64,000 nucleotides of DNA from NCBI RefSeq assembly GCF_004339575.1, contig NZ_SMFV01000003.1:124001-188000 (forward strand), read 5' to 3'. Every line of letters begins with the position of its first letter. Position 1 is the first letter of the stretch. This DNA comes from Phorcysia thermohydrogeniphila (lineage in GTDB: Bacteria > Aquificota > Aquificia > Desulfurobacteriales > Desulfurobacteriaceae). This document shows, one piece after another, positions 8,322 to 16,473 of the stretch. The notes under the pieces are model-generated. The model did no database searches. It saw only the letters and a program-made list of their open reading frames with translations, and was not told the DNA's origin. The position numbers and the translations under genes are program-made.

Positions 8322-10488
8322 CTCTTTCCCTCTCCCTTAGCTTTTCTCTAAACTTCCTTGAAAACTCCTCATGCCATTCTCTCTCAAAACCGGGTAGAGC
8401 GGCAAGCTTCCAAGGTTTACCCTCCTCAGGCGTTTCCTCTTCTGGCTTCCTAAGTATCAGGAGGCAGTACTTTGCCCTTGAGTATGCCACGTAGAACTTC
8501 CTGACGGCGTCTATCGTGTTCCTCTCCCAGCTTAAGTCCCTTCCAAAGAGCCTTTCAAGGCGACCGAGCTTAAAGTCTCCCCTGTGTTCCGTTAGGTCTC
8601 CAACTATTACAATGGGAAACTCAAGCCCTTTTGACTGGTGGAAGGTCATTATGGGAAACATATCCTCAGGAACGGACTCAACCTCTTTAAGGTCTGCGTC
8701 TTTCACGGAAAGGAGGTAGAGGAAAGTTCCGTAAAACTCACTAAGCCATTCCTTTTTAACTTTACCGTTTTCAACTGGAATCTCCCCTACCCTCTGAGAA
8801 AAGAGCGAAAGAAGCTGGCTGAACTTTGCCAAGTTTAAGGAAGTAAGGAGCTCCTCCTTAAAGCTCTTTAAAGGCTCAAACTGTAAGAGAGAGTAGAAAA
8901 TTTCCATAACATTAAAACTTTCTTCCTTTGACGATTCTACCTTTTCCTTCCAGTTTCTCACGTGCTCTTTCAGTTTCGGGGAGGCCTCAGAGTTAAAAGT
9001 TCCCTTCCAAAACTTTACCTTCTCGTCTATAACTTCCTGAAATTCTTCAGACGGGAAGATTTCGCAGAGAGCTCCAATAACCGTTGCCACTTCTTTTTGC
9101 ATTACAAGGGCTTTTGAGCGCGGGTTGTAAACGGGGATTCCTTCCCTCGTGAAAACCTCTTTTATGTAGCCTGCAAGCTTTTCCCCAGCCTTTGAGAATT
9201 CCCTCGTGCTCGGGAGTAAGAGAACAACGTCAGAGTAGTTTTTTATAACCCCTTTTCTTTTTAGCTCCTTTACGAAAAAGCAGCACTTTCTTGCAAGCTC
9301 CTCATTGCTACCTGCCTTTATCTCTACAACAGAATCGCCGAGAAACTCGTGACTTTTTATGCCGGATGCAAACTTTATTTTCTCCTTGTTCTTTACCGAG
9401 AGCCTTTCCCAACCTCTCCTAATCTCATTGTTAACTTTAAGGTGCTTTGTTATAAAGTAGTTTATGAAAGCCACTATTTCCCTGTCAGACCTGTAGTTCT
9501 TGCTAAGGTTTACTACCTTTACTTCTGTGCCAAACCTCTCTTTACATTTCTTTTCAAAGTCTATAAAACAGTCAACTACAGCTCCCCTGAACCTGTAGAG
9601 GGCTTGGTTATCGTCTCCAACAACCGTTATGTTTTTACTCCTTGAAGCAAGGGCAAAGTAAATTTCCTCGTCAAGGGGGTTCGTATCCTGATACTCGTCA
9701 ACCATAACCCAGTCTATTCCGGGGAAGAACTCACTCCCGTCCCCGTTAAGAAACCTTTTCCCCTCTTCAGACTCAAGAAACCGTAAAAAGAGTTCTTCAG
9801 CGTGAACGTAGTCAAGACGCTTTTCGTTCTTAAGTAGTTTCCTGTAGCGGACGTAGAGCTCTACAGCTTCCCCAAGTGTCCCCTTCTTCCCTCTGAGCCT
9901 CCTCCAGTCAACAAGGTTCTGAGGAATGAACTCAAATAGACGGCTCAAAACGTCAAGCTTTTGAAGGTAGAGCTCTTCTTGTGTAATCCCTTCCCTCTCA
10001 AGCTGGAAGAAGTCAAAGAAGTATCTGTACTTACTCCCCTCTTTTAAGTCCTGAAATTCCTTAAAAAGGATGATGTCTCTTTCAAAATCTTCCAAGAGCC
10101 TGTAACGTTCAAAACGGCTAAATTGAAATTCTTCCATCACCTTCAGGGCTAAGGAGTGAAGGGTTCCGGCGTAAATGTCGTAGGGTTCAAAGGAAAGTTC
10201 CTTTACTTTTTCTTTCAGAGCTCCGGCGTAGGTTACAAATCGGGAAAAGAACTCCTCAGAGGCCTTCTTTGTAAAGGTAACCAAGAAAATTGAACGGGGA
10301 TTCACCCCCTTAACGGCAATTAGGTAGAGAGCTCTGAGAACGATAACCTCCGTCTTCCCTGAGCCGGGACCTGCAACTACCTTTAAAGGCCCATCTGTAT
10401 AGGTTATGGCCTCTTTTTGCTCGTTGTTTAGCCTTTTTCCTCCAATTTCCTCTACGAGCTCAAAGAACCTTTCATCACCTAAAAGCAT
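8311..10488 (-). CDS. UvrD/Rep/AddA-like superfamily 1 DNA helicase
   Basis: ATP-dependent 3'-5' DNA helicase-like protein of 725 residues. Motifs in order are Q-motif NNEQKEAI (21-28), Walker A GPGSGKT (40-46), TFTKKAS (71-77), DEYQD (264-268), GDDNQALYRF (291-300), NYRSD (motif IV), FHQSKGLEFP (motif V) and YVAYSRAKYCLL (motif VI). It lacks a fused C-terminal nuclease; that domain is the next gene. It overlaps DUF6884 by 14 nt and the nuclease by 11 nt, which implies a complex or pathway. It is shorter than AddA and does not pair with an AddB homologue, so it is unlikely to be the housekeeping repair enzyme. Confidence 0.85.
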   Translation of the reverse strand: MLLGDERFFELVEEIGGKRLNNEQKEAITYTDGPLKVVAGPGSGKTEVIVLRALYLIAVKGVNPRSIFLVTFTKKASEEFFSRFVTYAGALKEKVKELSFEPYDIYAGTLHSLALKVMEEFQFSRFERYRLLEDFERDIILFKEFQDLKEGSKYRYFFDFFQLEREGITQEELYLQKLDVLSRLFEFIPQNLVDWRRLRGKKGTLGEAVELYVRYRKLLKNEKRLDYVHAEELFLRFLESEEGKRFLNGDGSEFFPGIDWVMVDEYQDTNPLDEEIYFALASRSKNITVVGDDNQALYRFRGAVVDCFIDFEKKCKERFGTEVKVVNLSKNYRSDREIVAFINYFITKHLKVNNEIRRGWERLSVKNKEKIKFASGIKSHEFLGDSVVEIKAGSNEELARKCCFFVKELKRKGVIKNYSDVVLLLPSTREFSKAGEKLAGYIKEVFTREGIPVYNPRSKALVMQKEVATVIGALCEIFPSEEFQEVIDEKVKFWKGTFNSEASPKLKEHVRNWKEKVESSKEESFNVMEIFYSLLQFEPLKSFKEELLTSLNLAKFSQLLSLFSQRVGEIPVENGKVKKEWLSEFYGTFLYLLSVKDADLKEVESVPEDMFPIMTFHQSKGLEFPIVIVGDLTEHRGDFKLGRLERLFGRDLSWERNTIDAVRKFYVAYSRAKYCLLILRKPEEETPEEGKPWKLAALPGFEREWHEEFSRKFREKLRERERGGH

Positions 10489-10903
10489 AGCCCAAGCTCT
10501 TTAGAACCTCCCCTAACTTTCCAATGTCACCCATATTACCGTAACCAAAAACTATGAACTCCTTTCCTAACTTCTCTGCAACCTTCTTTATACAGTCAAG
10601 GTAGTCCTTTCTTGCTCCACCCCTGTAGTAGACGATAACATCATAAGCCTTTAACCTTTCGGCGATTTCTCCTTCAAGCTCCCTACACCTTTCTTCTGAC
10701 ATAACTGCGTTGTAAGGAGAAATCATCTCATCCCCAGAAACAAGGCCGTAGCCTGCACTCAAGATAAAGAAAGGAACGCCGAGCTCCTTTGACTTCCGGT
10801 AAAGGTGCCTTATCCTTGCAGACTTGTAGAGCTCCCCAGCAGGTCTTGGTTTTTCTTCTTTTTTATTTCCGCAGGCCGTAACGAGGACAACCTTCTTTTT
10901 CAA
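10475..10903 (-). CDS. DUF6884-like protein (ArcS/YaaA-related Rossmann-like domain)
   Basis: A 142-residue single-domain protein. It opens with a strand followed by TACGNKK and then ELYKSARIRHLYRK, continues with ILSAGYGLV and SPYNAVM, and ends with a second alpha/beta half. The strand-Cys-Lys-Lys...Lys-Ser...His pattern recalls the PCSxxKPYxxSxxH core of archaeosine synthase ArcS, and DUF6884 proteins accompany DpdA in phages and bacteria. A role in tailoring the 7-deazaguanine base is therefore plausible but inferred. The start is TTG at 10903 after GAGGAAGGGAA. It is the first gene of the operon. Confidence 0.65.
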   Translation of the reverse strand: MKKKVVLVTACGNKKEEKPRPAGELYKSARIRHLYRKSKELGVPFFILSAGYGLVSGDEMISPYNAVMSEERCRELEGEIAERLKAYDVIVYYRGGARKDYLDCIKKVAEKLGKEFIVFGYGNMGDIGKLGEVLKSLGYAFR

Positions 10904-10974
10904 TTCCCTTCCTCTTAAGGAAAAGTTTCGTATTATTATTTTACAAATCTCCTTAAAAACTTTGGAGGGATAAG

Positions 10975-11844
10975 ATGAAAATCCTTAGCACAGTCTTGGC
11001 TCTTTCACTCGCACTATCACCACTCGCCTTTGGTAACGAGGTAAAAAACGAGGTAAAAAAGGACGAGGAGCTTATTAGGACAGTCCTGAAACCTTTAGAG
11101 AAAAGGGGAATAAAGATAGGCAGTATCCAACCCCTTACAGACTTAAAAGTTCCCGGCTTTGACGGTTTCATCGTAGAGGTGATAGATGAAGGAAACGCAA
11201 GAAAAATAAAAAGGTACATATGGGTATCAAAGGACGGAAAATACATAGCTCTAAACCTCCTTGAAGTTACAGAGGTAAAGGGCGACAAAATCCTGAAACC
11301 TCTACAACCAAAGAACGCCGTCTCACCACTAAAGATGGACCTCTCTTGGCTGAAAAGTGTTGACGAGAAGTTAAATAAAGCAGGAATTCCCCACGTCATA
11401 GGAAAGGGAGATAAGAAGCTCTACATCGTATGGGACGTCTTTTGCCCCTTCTGCTACAGACACTTTAACCAGTTCAACGAGGAAACGGCTAAGAAACTGG
11501 ACGTAGAGCTCCACCTGATTCCCTTTGCCGTTCACGGTGAAAGGTCTATTAAAGGCTTTGTCCACTTTGCAAAACTTGCAAAGGAAAAAGGCATAGAGGA
11601 AACCTTCAAGCACCTATACTCCTTAGGAAACGGAAACTTCAGGAAGTACTCATCTGAAATCCAGAAGGAGATGAAGAAAGAGGGAGAAGATAAAGAGCTT
11701 GCTAAAGTCTTTAAGGAACTTAAGGACACCCTTGCAAAGAACAAAGTTAGAGCGACGCCAACCATCATATTCATCCCCTCAGGAAATGAAGGTTACATCT
11801 TCGTTGGATTTAGACCTCTTGAGGAAGTGGTAAAGCTTAAATGA
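10975..11844 (+). CDS. DsbC/DsbG-like periplasmic thiol-disulfide isomerase
   Basis: Exported 289-residue thioredoxin-fold protein. A 20-residue signal peptide is followed by an N-terminal DsbC-like dimerisation domain (about 28-110) and a thioredoxin domain with CPFC (157-160) and cis-Pro in RATPTIIF. It probably isomerises or reduces disulfides in the periplasm, where c-type cytochromes such as those at 34 and 50 kb are matured. ATG follows TTTGGAGGGATAAG. The stop overlaps the ABC ATPase start by 4 nt. The gene is divergent from the DpdA locus. Confidence 0.85.
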   Translation: MKILSTVLALSLALSPLAFGNEVKNEVKKDEELIRTVLKPLEKRGIKIGSIQPLTDLKVPGFDGFIVEVIDEGNARKIKRYIWVSKDGKYIALNLLEVTEVKGDKILKPLQPKNAVSPLKMDLSWLKSVDEKLNKAGIPHVIGKGDKKLYIVWDVFCPFCYRHFNQFNEETAKKLDVELHLIPFAVHGERSIKGFVHFAKLAKEKGIEETFKHLYSLGNGNFRKYSSEIQKEMKKEGEDKELAKVFKELKDTLAKNKVRATPTIIFIPSGNEGYIFVGFRPLEEVVKLK

Positions 11845-12617
11845 AGGATGGAATTACACTTAAGAACCTTTCCATAGGGTATAAAACTCCCCTTCTGGAG
11901 GGACTCTCCCTTCACATGGCAGAAGGGGAGTTCTGGGTAATCGTCGGTCCAAACGGCGTTGGCAAGAGCACCTTAGTTAAGACTATCTTAGGAATAGTGC
12001 CTCCCCTCTCGGGGAGGATTCTCATACACGGTAAAGACTGCACCCACGGGTGCGAGGAAAAAAGATTCTTAAGTTACGTTCCACAGATGGAAGACTACTC
12101 CCACCACTTTCCAGCAACAGCCCTTGATGTTGTCCTTTCAGGTTTCTTCCCAAGGTTAGGAAGGTTTGAAAGGATTACAGAGAAAGAGGTTGAAAGAGCT
12201 CTCTACTGGATGGAGCGTTTCGGAATTGCAGACGTAAAAGAAAAACCGTTCAACGAGCTCTCAGGGGGACAGCAGAGGAAGGTTTTAATAGCGAGAGCTC
12301 TCGTTGGAAATCCCCACTACATCTTCCTTGACGAGCCAACTACGGGCGTTGATCTCAAAAGTTCAAAACGGATACTTGAGATAATAGACACCCTCCACAA
12401 GGAAAAGGGATTTGGCATCTGCATGGTAACCCACGAGCTAAACTTTGTCTGGGACTACATTGAAAAAGTAGTTCTCATCGGCTACAGAGAGTTCTTCGTT
12501 GGTAGGAAAGAGGAAATTCTCAACGAGGAGCTCCTTTCACGCATTTACCAAGTAGATGTGAAAATAGCCAAGACAGACTTTGGCCCCGTTTTCCTCATAG
12601 GTGATAAACACGTTTAA
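11841..12617 (+). CDS. ABC transporter ATP-binding protein, ZnuC/metal-type
   Basis: Cytoplasmic ATPase subunit, 258 residues. It has Walker A GPNGVGKST (36-44), Q-loop PQMEDY (81-86), signature LSGGQ (140-144), Walker B FLDEP (162-166) and the switch histidine in MVTHEL. The DVVLSGF segment after the Q-loop and overall length match Zn/Mn ABC importers. No permease or binding protein lies beside it, so its partners are encoded elsewhere or have been lost. It sits between dsbC-like (4-nt overlap) and the PfpI gene. Confidence 0.85.
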   Translation: MKDGITLKNLSIGYKTPLLEGLSLHMAEGEFWVIVGPNGVGKSTLVKTILGIVPPLSGRILIHGKDCTHGCEEKRFLSYVPQMEDYSHHFPATALDVVLSGFFPRLGRFERITEKEVERALYWMERFGIADVKEKPFNELSGGQQRKVLIARALVGNPHYIFLDEPTTGVDLKSSKRILEIIDTLHKEKGFGICMVTHELNFVWDYIEKVVLIGYREFFVGRKEEILNEELLSRIYQVDVKIAKTDFGPVFLIGDKHV

Positions 12618-12627
12618 GAGGTGTGCT

Positions 12628-13143
12628 GTGGCAAGGGTAGCCATTCTTCTTGAAGATTTCGTTGAAGAAGTAGAGTTCATCTATCCCTTTTACCGCTTTA
12701 AGGAAGAGGGCTTTCAGGTAGACGTTCTGGCGCCTCGTTCTGGTAGCTTTAGGGGCAAAAAGGGGCTCTCATTTGAAGCAAACGGGAAAGTTAACCCTGA
12801 GAGAGCTCCAGACTACGACTGCGTCTTTATCCCCGGCGGTTACGCTCCGGACAGGCTCAGGAGGAGCGTTAAGGTTTTAGAGTTTGTCAGAAACGCCTTT
12901 AATAACGGGAAGTTGGTGGCGGCAATCTGTCACGGCCCTTGGGTTCTCATATCGGCCGGCATTGTCAAAGGAAAGAAAGTAACGGGCTTCTTCTCAATAA
13001 GGGACGACTTAGAAAACGCTGGCGCCGTATATACGGGAAGTCCCGTTGAGGTGGACGGCAATCTCGTAACAGCTACAGACCCTTCTGCAATGCCGGCAAT
13101 GCTGAAGTTAATCGTGGAAAGGCTTAAGGGAAGCGGGAACTAA
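12628..13143 (+). CDS. DJ-1/PfpI family protein
   Basis: Flavodoxin-like DJ-1/PfpI superfamily protein of 171 residues, seen as VAILLEDFVEEVEF at the start, FIPGGYAPD and the nucleophile elbow AAICHGP (Cys101, His102), with a conserved Glu near residue 14. The archetype PfpI was reported as a protease and related proteins as glyoxalase or deglycase enzymes; which applies here is unclear. GTG 12628 follows AAGAGGTGTGCT and is preferred to the GTG at 12601, which would run into the ABC gene. Its stop overlaps that of the convergent MidA gene. Confidence 0.85.
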   Translation: MARVAILLEDFVEEVEFIYPFYRFKEEGFQVDVLAPRSGSFRGKKGLSFEANGKVNPERAPDYDCVFIPGGYAPDRLRRSVKVLEFVRNAFNNGKLVAAICHGPWVLISAGIVKGKKVTGFFSIRDDLENAGAVYTGSPVEVDGNLVTATDPSAMPAMLKLIVERLKGSGN

Positions 13144-14093
13144 TTCCCTTCTTTGTAACCGGATACTGCCCAAAACTTCCTTCCCATATCAACGAGGAGC
13201 GTTAGAGCAATAGCAGTATCCTCTGGCGACAGGAAACGTTCTACTCCTTCTGAGAGCAGGAAGCTTGATAAAGGCTTCACAGAAACGTTAAGTAAATGTT
13301 TTTCAAGAATTTTCCTGAGGTAGCCAAAGTCAACTGAAGACGTAAGGTCAGCCCTTCCCGGAAACTCTAAGTAGTTGTCTATCAAGGTGTGTTTACTGAA
13401 GGCCCTAAAAGTTCCCACCTTGCGGTTTCTAAGGTCTTCGCAGGAGCTCCCATAGTCAAAGGTTAAAAAGTAACCTCGCCTGACCCTCTTAAAAAGTCTT
13501 TCAAGAAAGTCTTCCCATCCGGTAAAAAAGCTGTACTCACAGCCCTCCTCAAGCTCACAGGGAAGACTTCCAGAGTAGGGGATAAGATCCTCCATAAGCT
13601 TTTCTCCCTCCAATTTTACAACCACCTCCCACAGTTTCTCCTCCCTTTTTACGACCCTCTTAAAGGGAAAAGCGTCAAAGAACTCGTTTGAGATAACGAA
13701 TCCCGAAAACTCTTCTATCTCCTCTACGCAGTTAACAACTCTGACATCTGGTACAAGCTCCTTTGCAACTTCTGACTTTTCAAGAATTACGTAACTCTCA
13801 ACAGGAAAGCTTTCCATCAAATCCTTAGCAAGAAAACCCTTTCCTCCACCAAGTTCCAAGATGTTTAAAGGGATATCCTTTTCCCGCGAAATCCTCTCTA
13901 TGTGGTGGGCAATCGTCCTTCCAAAGACCGGTGAGAGCTCCGGCGCTGTAAAGAAATCCTCGCCGGGAAGAGCTCTAACTCTTTTTGTCGTGTAGTAACC
14001 AAACTCTGGATGGTAGAGACAGAGCTCTACAAACCTGTCAAAGGTTATAAATCCTTCCTTTTCAATCTCTCTCCTGATAATCTCCTTCAGCAT
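13140..14093 (-). CDS. MidA/NDUFAF7 family SAM-dependent methyltransferase
   Basis: Class I methyltransferase of the MidA (DUF185) family, 317 residues. Motifs are HPEFGYYTTKR near the N-terminus, GEDFFTAPELSPVFG (44-58), the SAM loop LELGGGKGF (79-87), SNEFFDAFP and FDYG. Human NDUFAF7 methylates an arginine of complex I; bacterial substrates are not established. It overlaps dprA by 7 nt and converges on the PfpI gene. Confidence 0.85.
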   Translation of the reverse strand: MLKEIIRREIEKEGFITFDRFVELCLYHPEFGYYTTKRVRALPGEDFFTAPELSPVFGRTIAHHIERISREKDIPLNILELGGGKGFLAKDLMESFPVESYVILEKSEVAKELVPDVRVVNCVEEIEEFSGFVISNEFFDAFPFKRVVKREEKLWEVVVKLEGEKLMEDLIPYSGSLPCELEEGCEYSFFTGWEDFLERLFKRVRRGYFLTFDYGSSCEDLRNRKVGTFRAFSKHTLIDNYLEFPGRADLTSSVDFGYLRKILEKHLLNVSVKPLSSFLLSEGVERFLSPEDTAIALTLLVDMGRKFWAVSGYKEGN

Positions 14094-15109
14094 ACCGTGT
14101 AGACGCTCCCATCTCTGCGGATTATTCCTTCCATCTCCATTTCAACGAGAAGCATAGAGAGCTCCGTAATCTCCATCCCAGAGAGCTCAGCTAATTTGTC
14201 AAAGGTCATAGGCTCTGAAAGTAAAAGCTGGTAGAGTTCTTTAAACTTTCCGGGGATTTCTCTTCTTGTCCTTCTTTTTAAAAAGGGGAGCTCTTCAAAA
14301 ATATCCTCTGGCGAAAGGAGAGGGATAGCCCCTTCCTTTAAAAGTCTGTTAGTTCCCCTACTAAATGGTGAGTCCACGTTTCCCGGAACAGCAAAGACCG
14401 TTCTTCCCTGCTCTAAGGCGTAACTAACTGTGATGTTTGCTCCACTCCTTTCCCTCGCCTCAACGACAACGACAGCGTGGGATAAACCGCTTACTATCCT
14501 GTTTCTCCTTGGAAAAGTCTCCTTAGAAGGAAGCGTCCCTAAGGGGAACTCTGAAACGAGAGCTCCACCCTCTTCCACTATTCTTTTAGCCAGCTCCCTG
14601 TTACCCCTTGGATGAATAACGTCAACGCCACTACCAAGCACCGCAACGGTTTTTCCTTTCCCAGCTAAAGCTCCCTTATGGGCAGAAGAGTCTATCCCGT
14701 AGGCAAGACCACTTACCACGCAGATTCCACTTTCTGACAGGAATTTGGCAACTCTAAAGGCTGTTCGCCTGCCGTAGTCAGAGCACCTCCTTGAGCCAAC
14801 AACGGCAACGCAAGAGTTTTGGGGAAGTTTCCCCGCTACGTAGAGAACTATTGGAGGTTGCTGGATTTCCTTAAGCAGAGAAGGATACCTATCAGAACAC
14901 AGGGGAACTATCTCCACTCCGAGTTTTTCTGCTTTTAGGAGTTCTTTTTCCGCTTCTTTAAGTTCTTCATCAAGCTCAATAGCTTCCTCTTTTACGCCTT
15001 CTGAAATAGAGCCGAACTTTTCAAGGAGCTTCAGGTAGCTTCTTCCCCCAAACCCCTTTTTGAAAGAGAGAGCTAAAGAGAGTAGGAGCTCTTCCATCAA
15101 AGTCATCAA
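14087..15109 (-). CDS. dprA: DNA processing protein DprA
   Basis: Binds incoming single-stranded DNA and loads RecA during natural transformation. The 340-residue protein has an N-terminal SAM/HhH-like part, the Rossmann core with VVGSRRCSDYGR, GLAYGIDSSAHKGAL, VLGSGVDVIHPRGN, FPRRNRIVSGLS and SGANITVSYALEQGR, and a C-terminal winged helix (DMP-like). All conserved segments are intact. It overlaps pgeF by 4 nt. Competence cannot be concluded from dprA alone. Confidence 0.95.
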   Translation of the reverse strand: MMTLMEELLLSLALSFKKGFGGRSYLKLLEKFGSISEGVKEEAIELDEELKEAEKELLKAEKLGVEIVPLCSDRYPSLLKEIQQPPIVLYVAGKLPQNSCVAVVGSRRCSDYGRRTAFRVAKFLSESGICVVSGLAYGIDSSAHKGALAGKGKTVAVLGSGVDVIHPRGNRELAKRIVEEGGALVSEFPLGTLPSKETFPRRNRIVSGLSHAVVVVEARERSGANITVSYALEQGRTVFAVPGNVDSPFSRGTNRLLKEGAIPLLSPEDIFEELPFLKRRTRREIPGKFKELYQLLLSEPMTFDKLAELSGMEITELSMLLVEMEMEGIIRRDGSVYTVC

Positions 15110-15711
15110 ATTATCCTTATTGCAGAGAGTATCCTTTTCTCCGTTTTCTCTTTCCTGTAGGAGTAGTAAAGATCATTGTTGCAAACCGTACAGCCTTCTA
15201 TCTCTCTGATAACTGGAACACCTGCAGCTTTTAGCTGTATCCTGTTGGCTTTCCTAAGGTCAAAGAGGTACTTGCCGTTACCGAGAGGCTCAAAGCAGCT
15301 CTCATACTCGGAGCTGAAAAGCTTTCTAACGTCTTCTCCTACCTCGTAACAGTTTTTACATATACAAACTCCGAGTATAGCCTCCCTAACGGGGGAAAAT
15401 CTACTTATGTATTTAACCGCGTTGTAAGTAATGCCTTTCAGCGTTCCCCTCCAGCCGGCGTGGACAATACCAACCGTTCCGTCCCCAACTAAGAACACGG
15501 GCAGACAGTCTGCGCTCAAAACTCCTATCCAGATTTTTTTACTGTCCGTCACCAAGGCATCAGCCTTAGGAGGAAGTGATGATTTCTTACCTACAAAAGC
15601 AATCCCAGCACCGTGAACCTGAAAAGGCTTGATAACCGGTAAACCTTTGAGCTCCTCTATTTCCCTTCCGTCAACTGGCTTTCTTGATACAAAAATTTCG
15701 TATTTCACCAT
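15106..15711 (-). CDS. pgeF: YfiH/LACC1-family purine nucleoside phosphorylase
   Basis: Member of the YfiH/multicopper-oxidase-like family, now assigned purine nucleoside phosphorylase/adenosine deaminase activity (LACC1) and peptidoglycan editing in E. coli. The 201 residues show VTDSKK, SADCLPVFL (Cys), HAGWRGTLKG with the catalytic His, and CICKNCYEVGED; these supply the Zn-binding His/Cys/Cys set. It is slightly shorter than usual. Its ATG lies only 17 nt from the divergent gene at 15729, so each promoter must reach into the other gene. Confidence 0.85.
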   Translation of the reverse strand: MVKYEIFVSRKPVDGREIEELKGLPVIKPFQVHGAGIAFVGKKSSLPPKADALVTDSKKIWIGVLSADCLPVFLVGDGTVGIVHAGWRGTLKGITYNAVKYISRFSPVREAILGVCICKNCYEVGEDVRKLFSSEYESCFEPLGNGKYLFDLRKANRIQLKAAGVPVIREIEGCTVCNNDLYYSYRKEKTEKRILSAIRII

Positions 15712-15728
15712 AGTGGTAGAATTGTAAC

Positions 15729-16127
15729 ATGCTGAAGGTTAAAGTTACCGTGAGGGTAAAGGACAGACAGTTCCCTGCTCTCTACGGCCTTTTGCCATCT
15801 GAAGCTTTTGAGCTTTTTAAAAAGCAGGTTGAGGTCGTCCTAAGAGAGCTCCCGTCTGAAAGGCTAACCAACAGGGCCTTAAAGGAGCTTATGAAAAAAG
15901 AGGGGAAGAAGAAACTTCAAAAACTGGAAAAGAGCTTCAGGAGACTGGACTCAGCTTCTCCCCTTTCAAAGAAGATTGTTTACAGCTCCTTTTACAGGGT
16001 TTTCCAGAGGCTCCACTGGGCAGAGAGGGCAGGAAGCGAAAGGGAGATAGAACTCCGAAACTGGATTACCTCCTCTATTGACTTCCTAACAGAAGTCCTT
16101 AGAGTGCTGGAGAAGAGGGATGGTTGA
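15729..16127 (+). CDS. Unrecognised small basic protein, gene 1 of a three-gene cassette
   Basis: 132 residues, not recognised. It is strongly basic and predicted mostly helical: LPSEAFELFKKQVEVVLREL, KELMKKEGKKKLQKLEKSFRRL and a final WITSSIDFLTEVLRVLEKRDG. There is no signal peptide or membrane segment. No clear ribosome binding site precedes the ATG, which is 17 nt from the divergent pgeF start, so it may be leaderless. It overlaps the next gene by 8 nt. A nucleic-acid-binding role is only a guess from charge and the downstream nuclease-like gene. Confidence 0.6.
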   Translation: MLKVKVTVRVKDRQFPALYGLLPSEAFELFKKQVEVVLRELPSERLTNRALKELMKKEGKKKLQKLEKSFRRLDSASPLSKKIVYSSFYRVFQRLHWAERAGSEREIELRNWITSSIDFLTEVLRVLEKRDG

Positions 16128-16473
16128 AGAGAGTAGTTACTGGGTCCTACAGGAAGTTTTCGTAGATTCTGGAGTGGCTGGAGATTTGGTGGAATGCGAG
16201 CTTAACCTCAAGACGGCTTCAAGTTTAAAGAAGGATGGGGAAAAAAGGCTAAAGGTTACCGTTGAGATTTCTGGCTCTCTTATCTGCGGGCATGAGCAAA
16301 TTGCAAACATTCGGTTTGTAAACGTAACGAAACTCTCCTTAAACAGAAAAGTAACAAGGGAAACTATTCTTAAGAGGGTTACTAAGAAAAAAGTAGAAGA
16401 GCTAGTTTCTTTTCTTCCTCTCTACTTAATGAAAGCAGGAGTTGTTGTGAAGGAGCTTTCCTATGAGCTGTAG
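16120..16473 (+). CDS. Unrecognised protein, gene 2 of a three-gene cassette
   Basis: 117 residues, no recognisable domain. Alternating hydrophobic patterns suggest beta strands (YWVLQEVFVDSG, RLKVTVEISGSLIC, IRFVNVTKLSL) followed by helices. It overlaps both flanking genes (8 nt upstream, 11 nt downstream), so translational coupling is likely. It is probably a subunit or adaptor of whatever the third gene does; no function is claimed. Confidence 0.55.
   Translation: MVEESSYWVLQEVFVDSGVAGDLVECELNLKTASSLKKDGEKRLKVTVEISGSLICGHEQIANIRFVNVTKLSLNRKVTRETILKRVTKKKVEELVSFLPLYLMKAGVVVKELSYEL

Noticed and set aside
13138-13145. A shared terminator between the convergent PfpI and MidA genes.
   Set aside because: The stop codons overlap and no hairpin is present in the few bases available.
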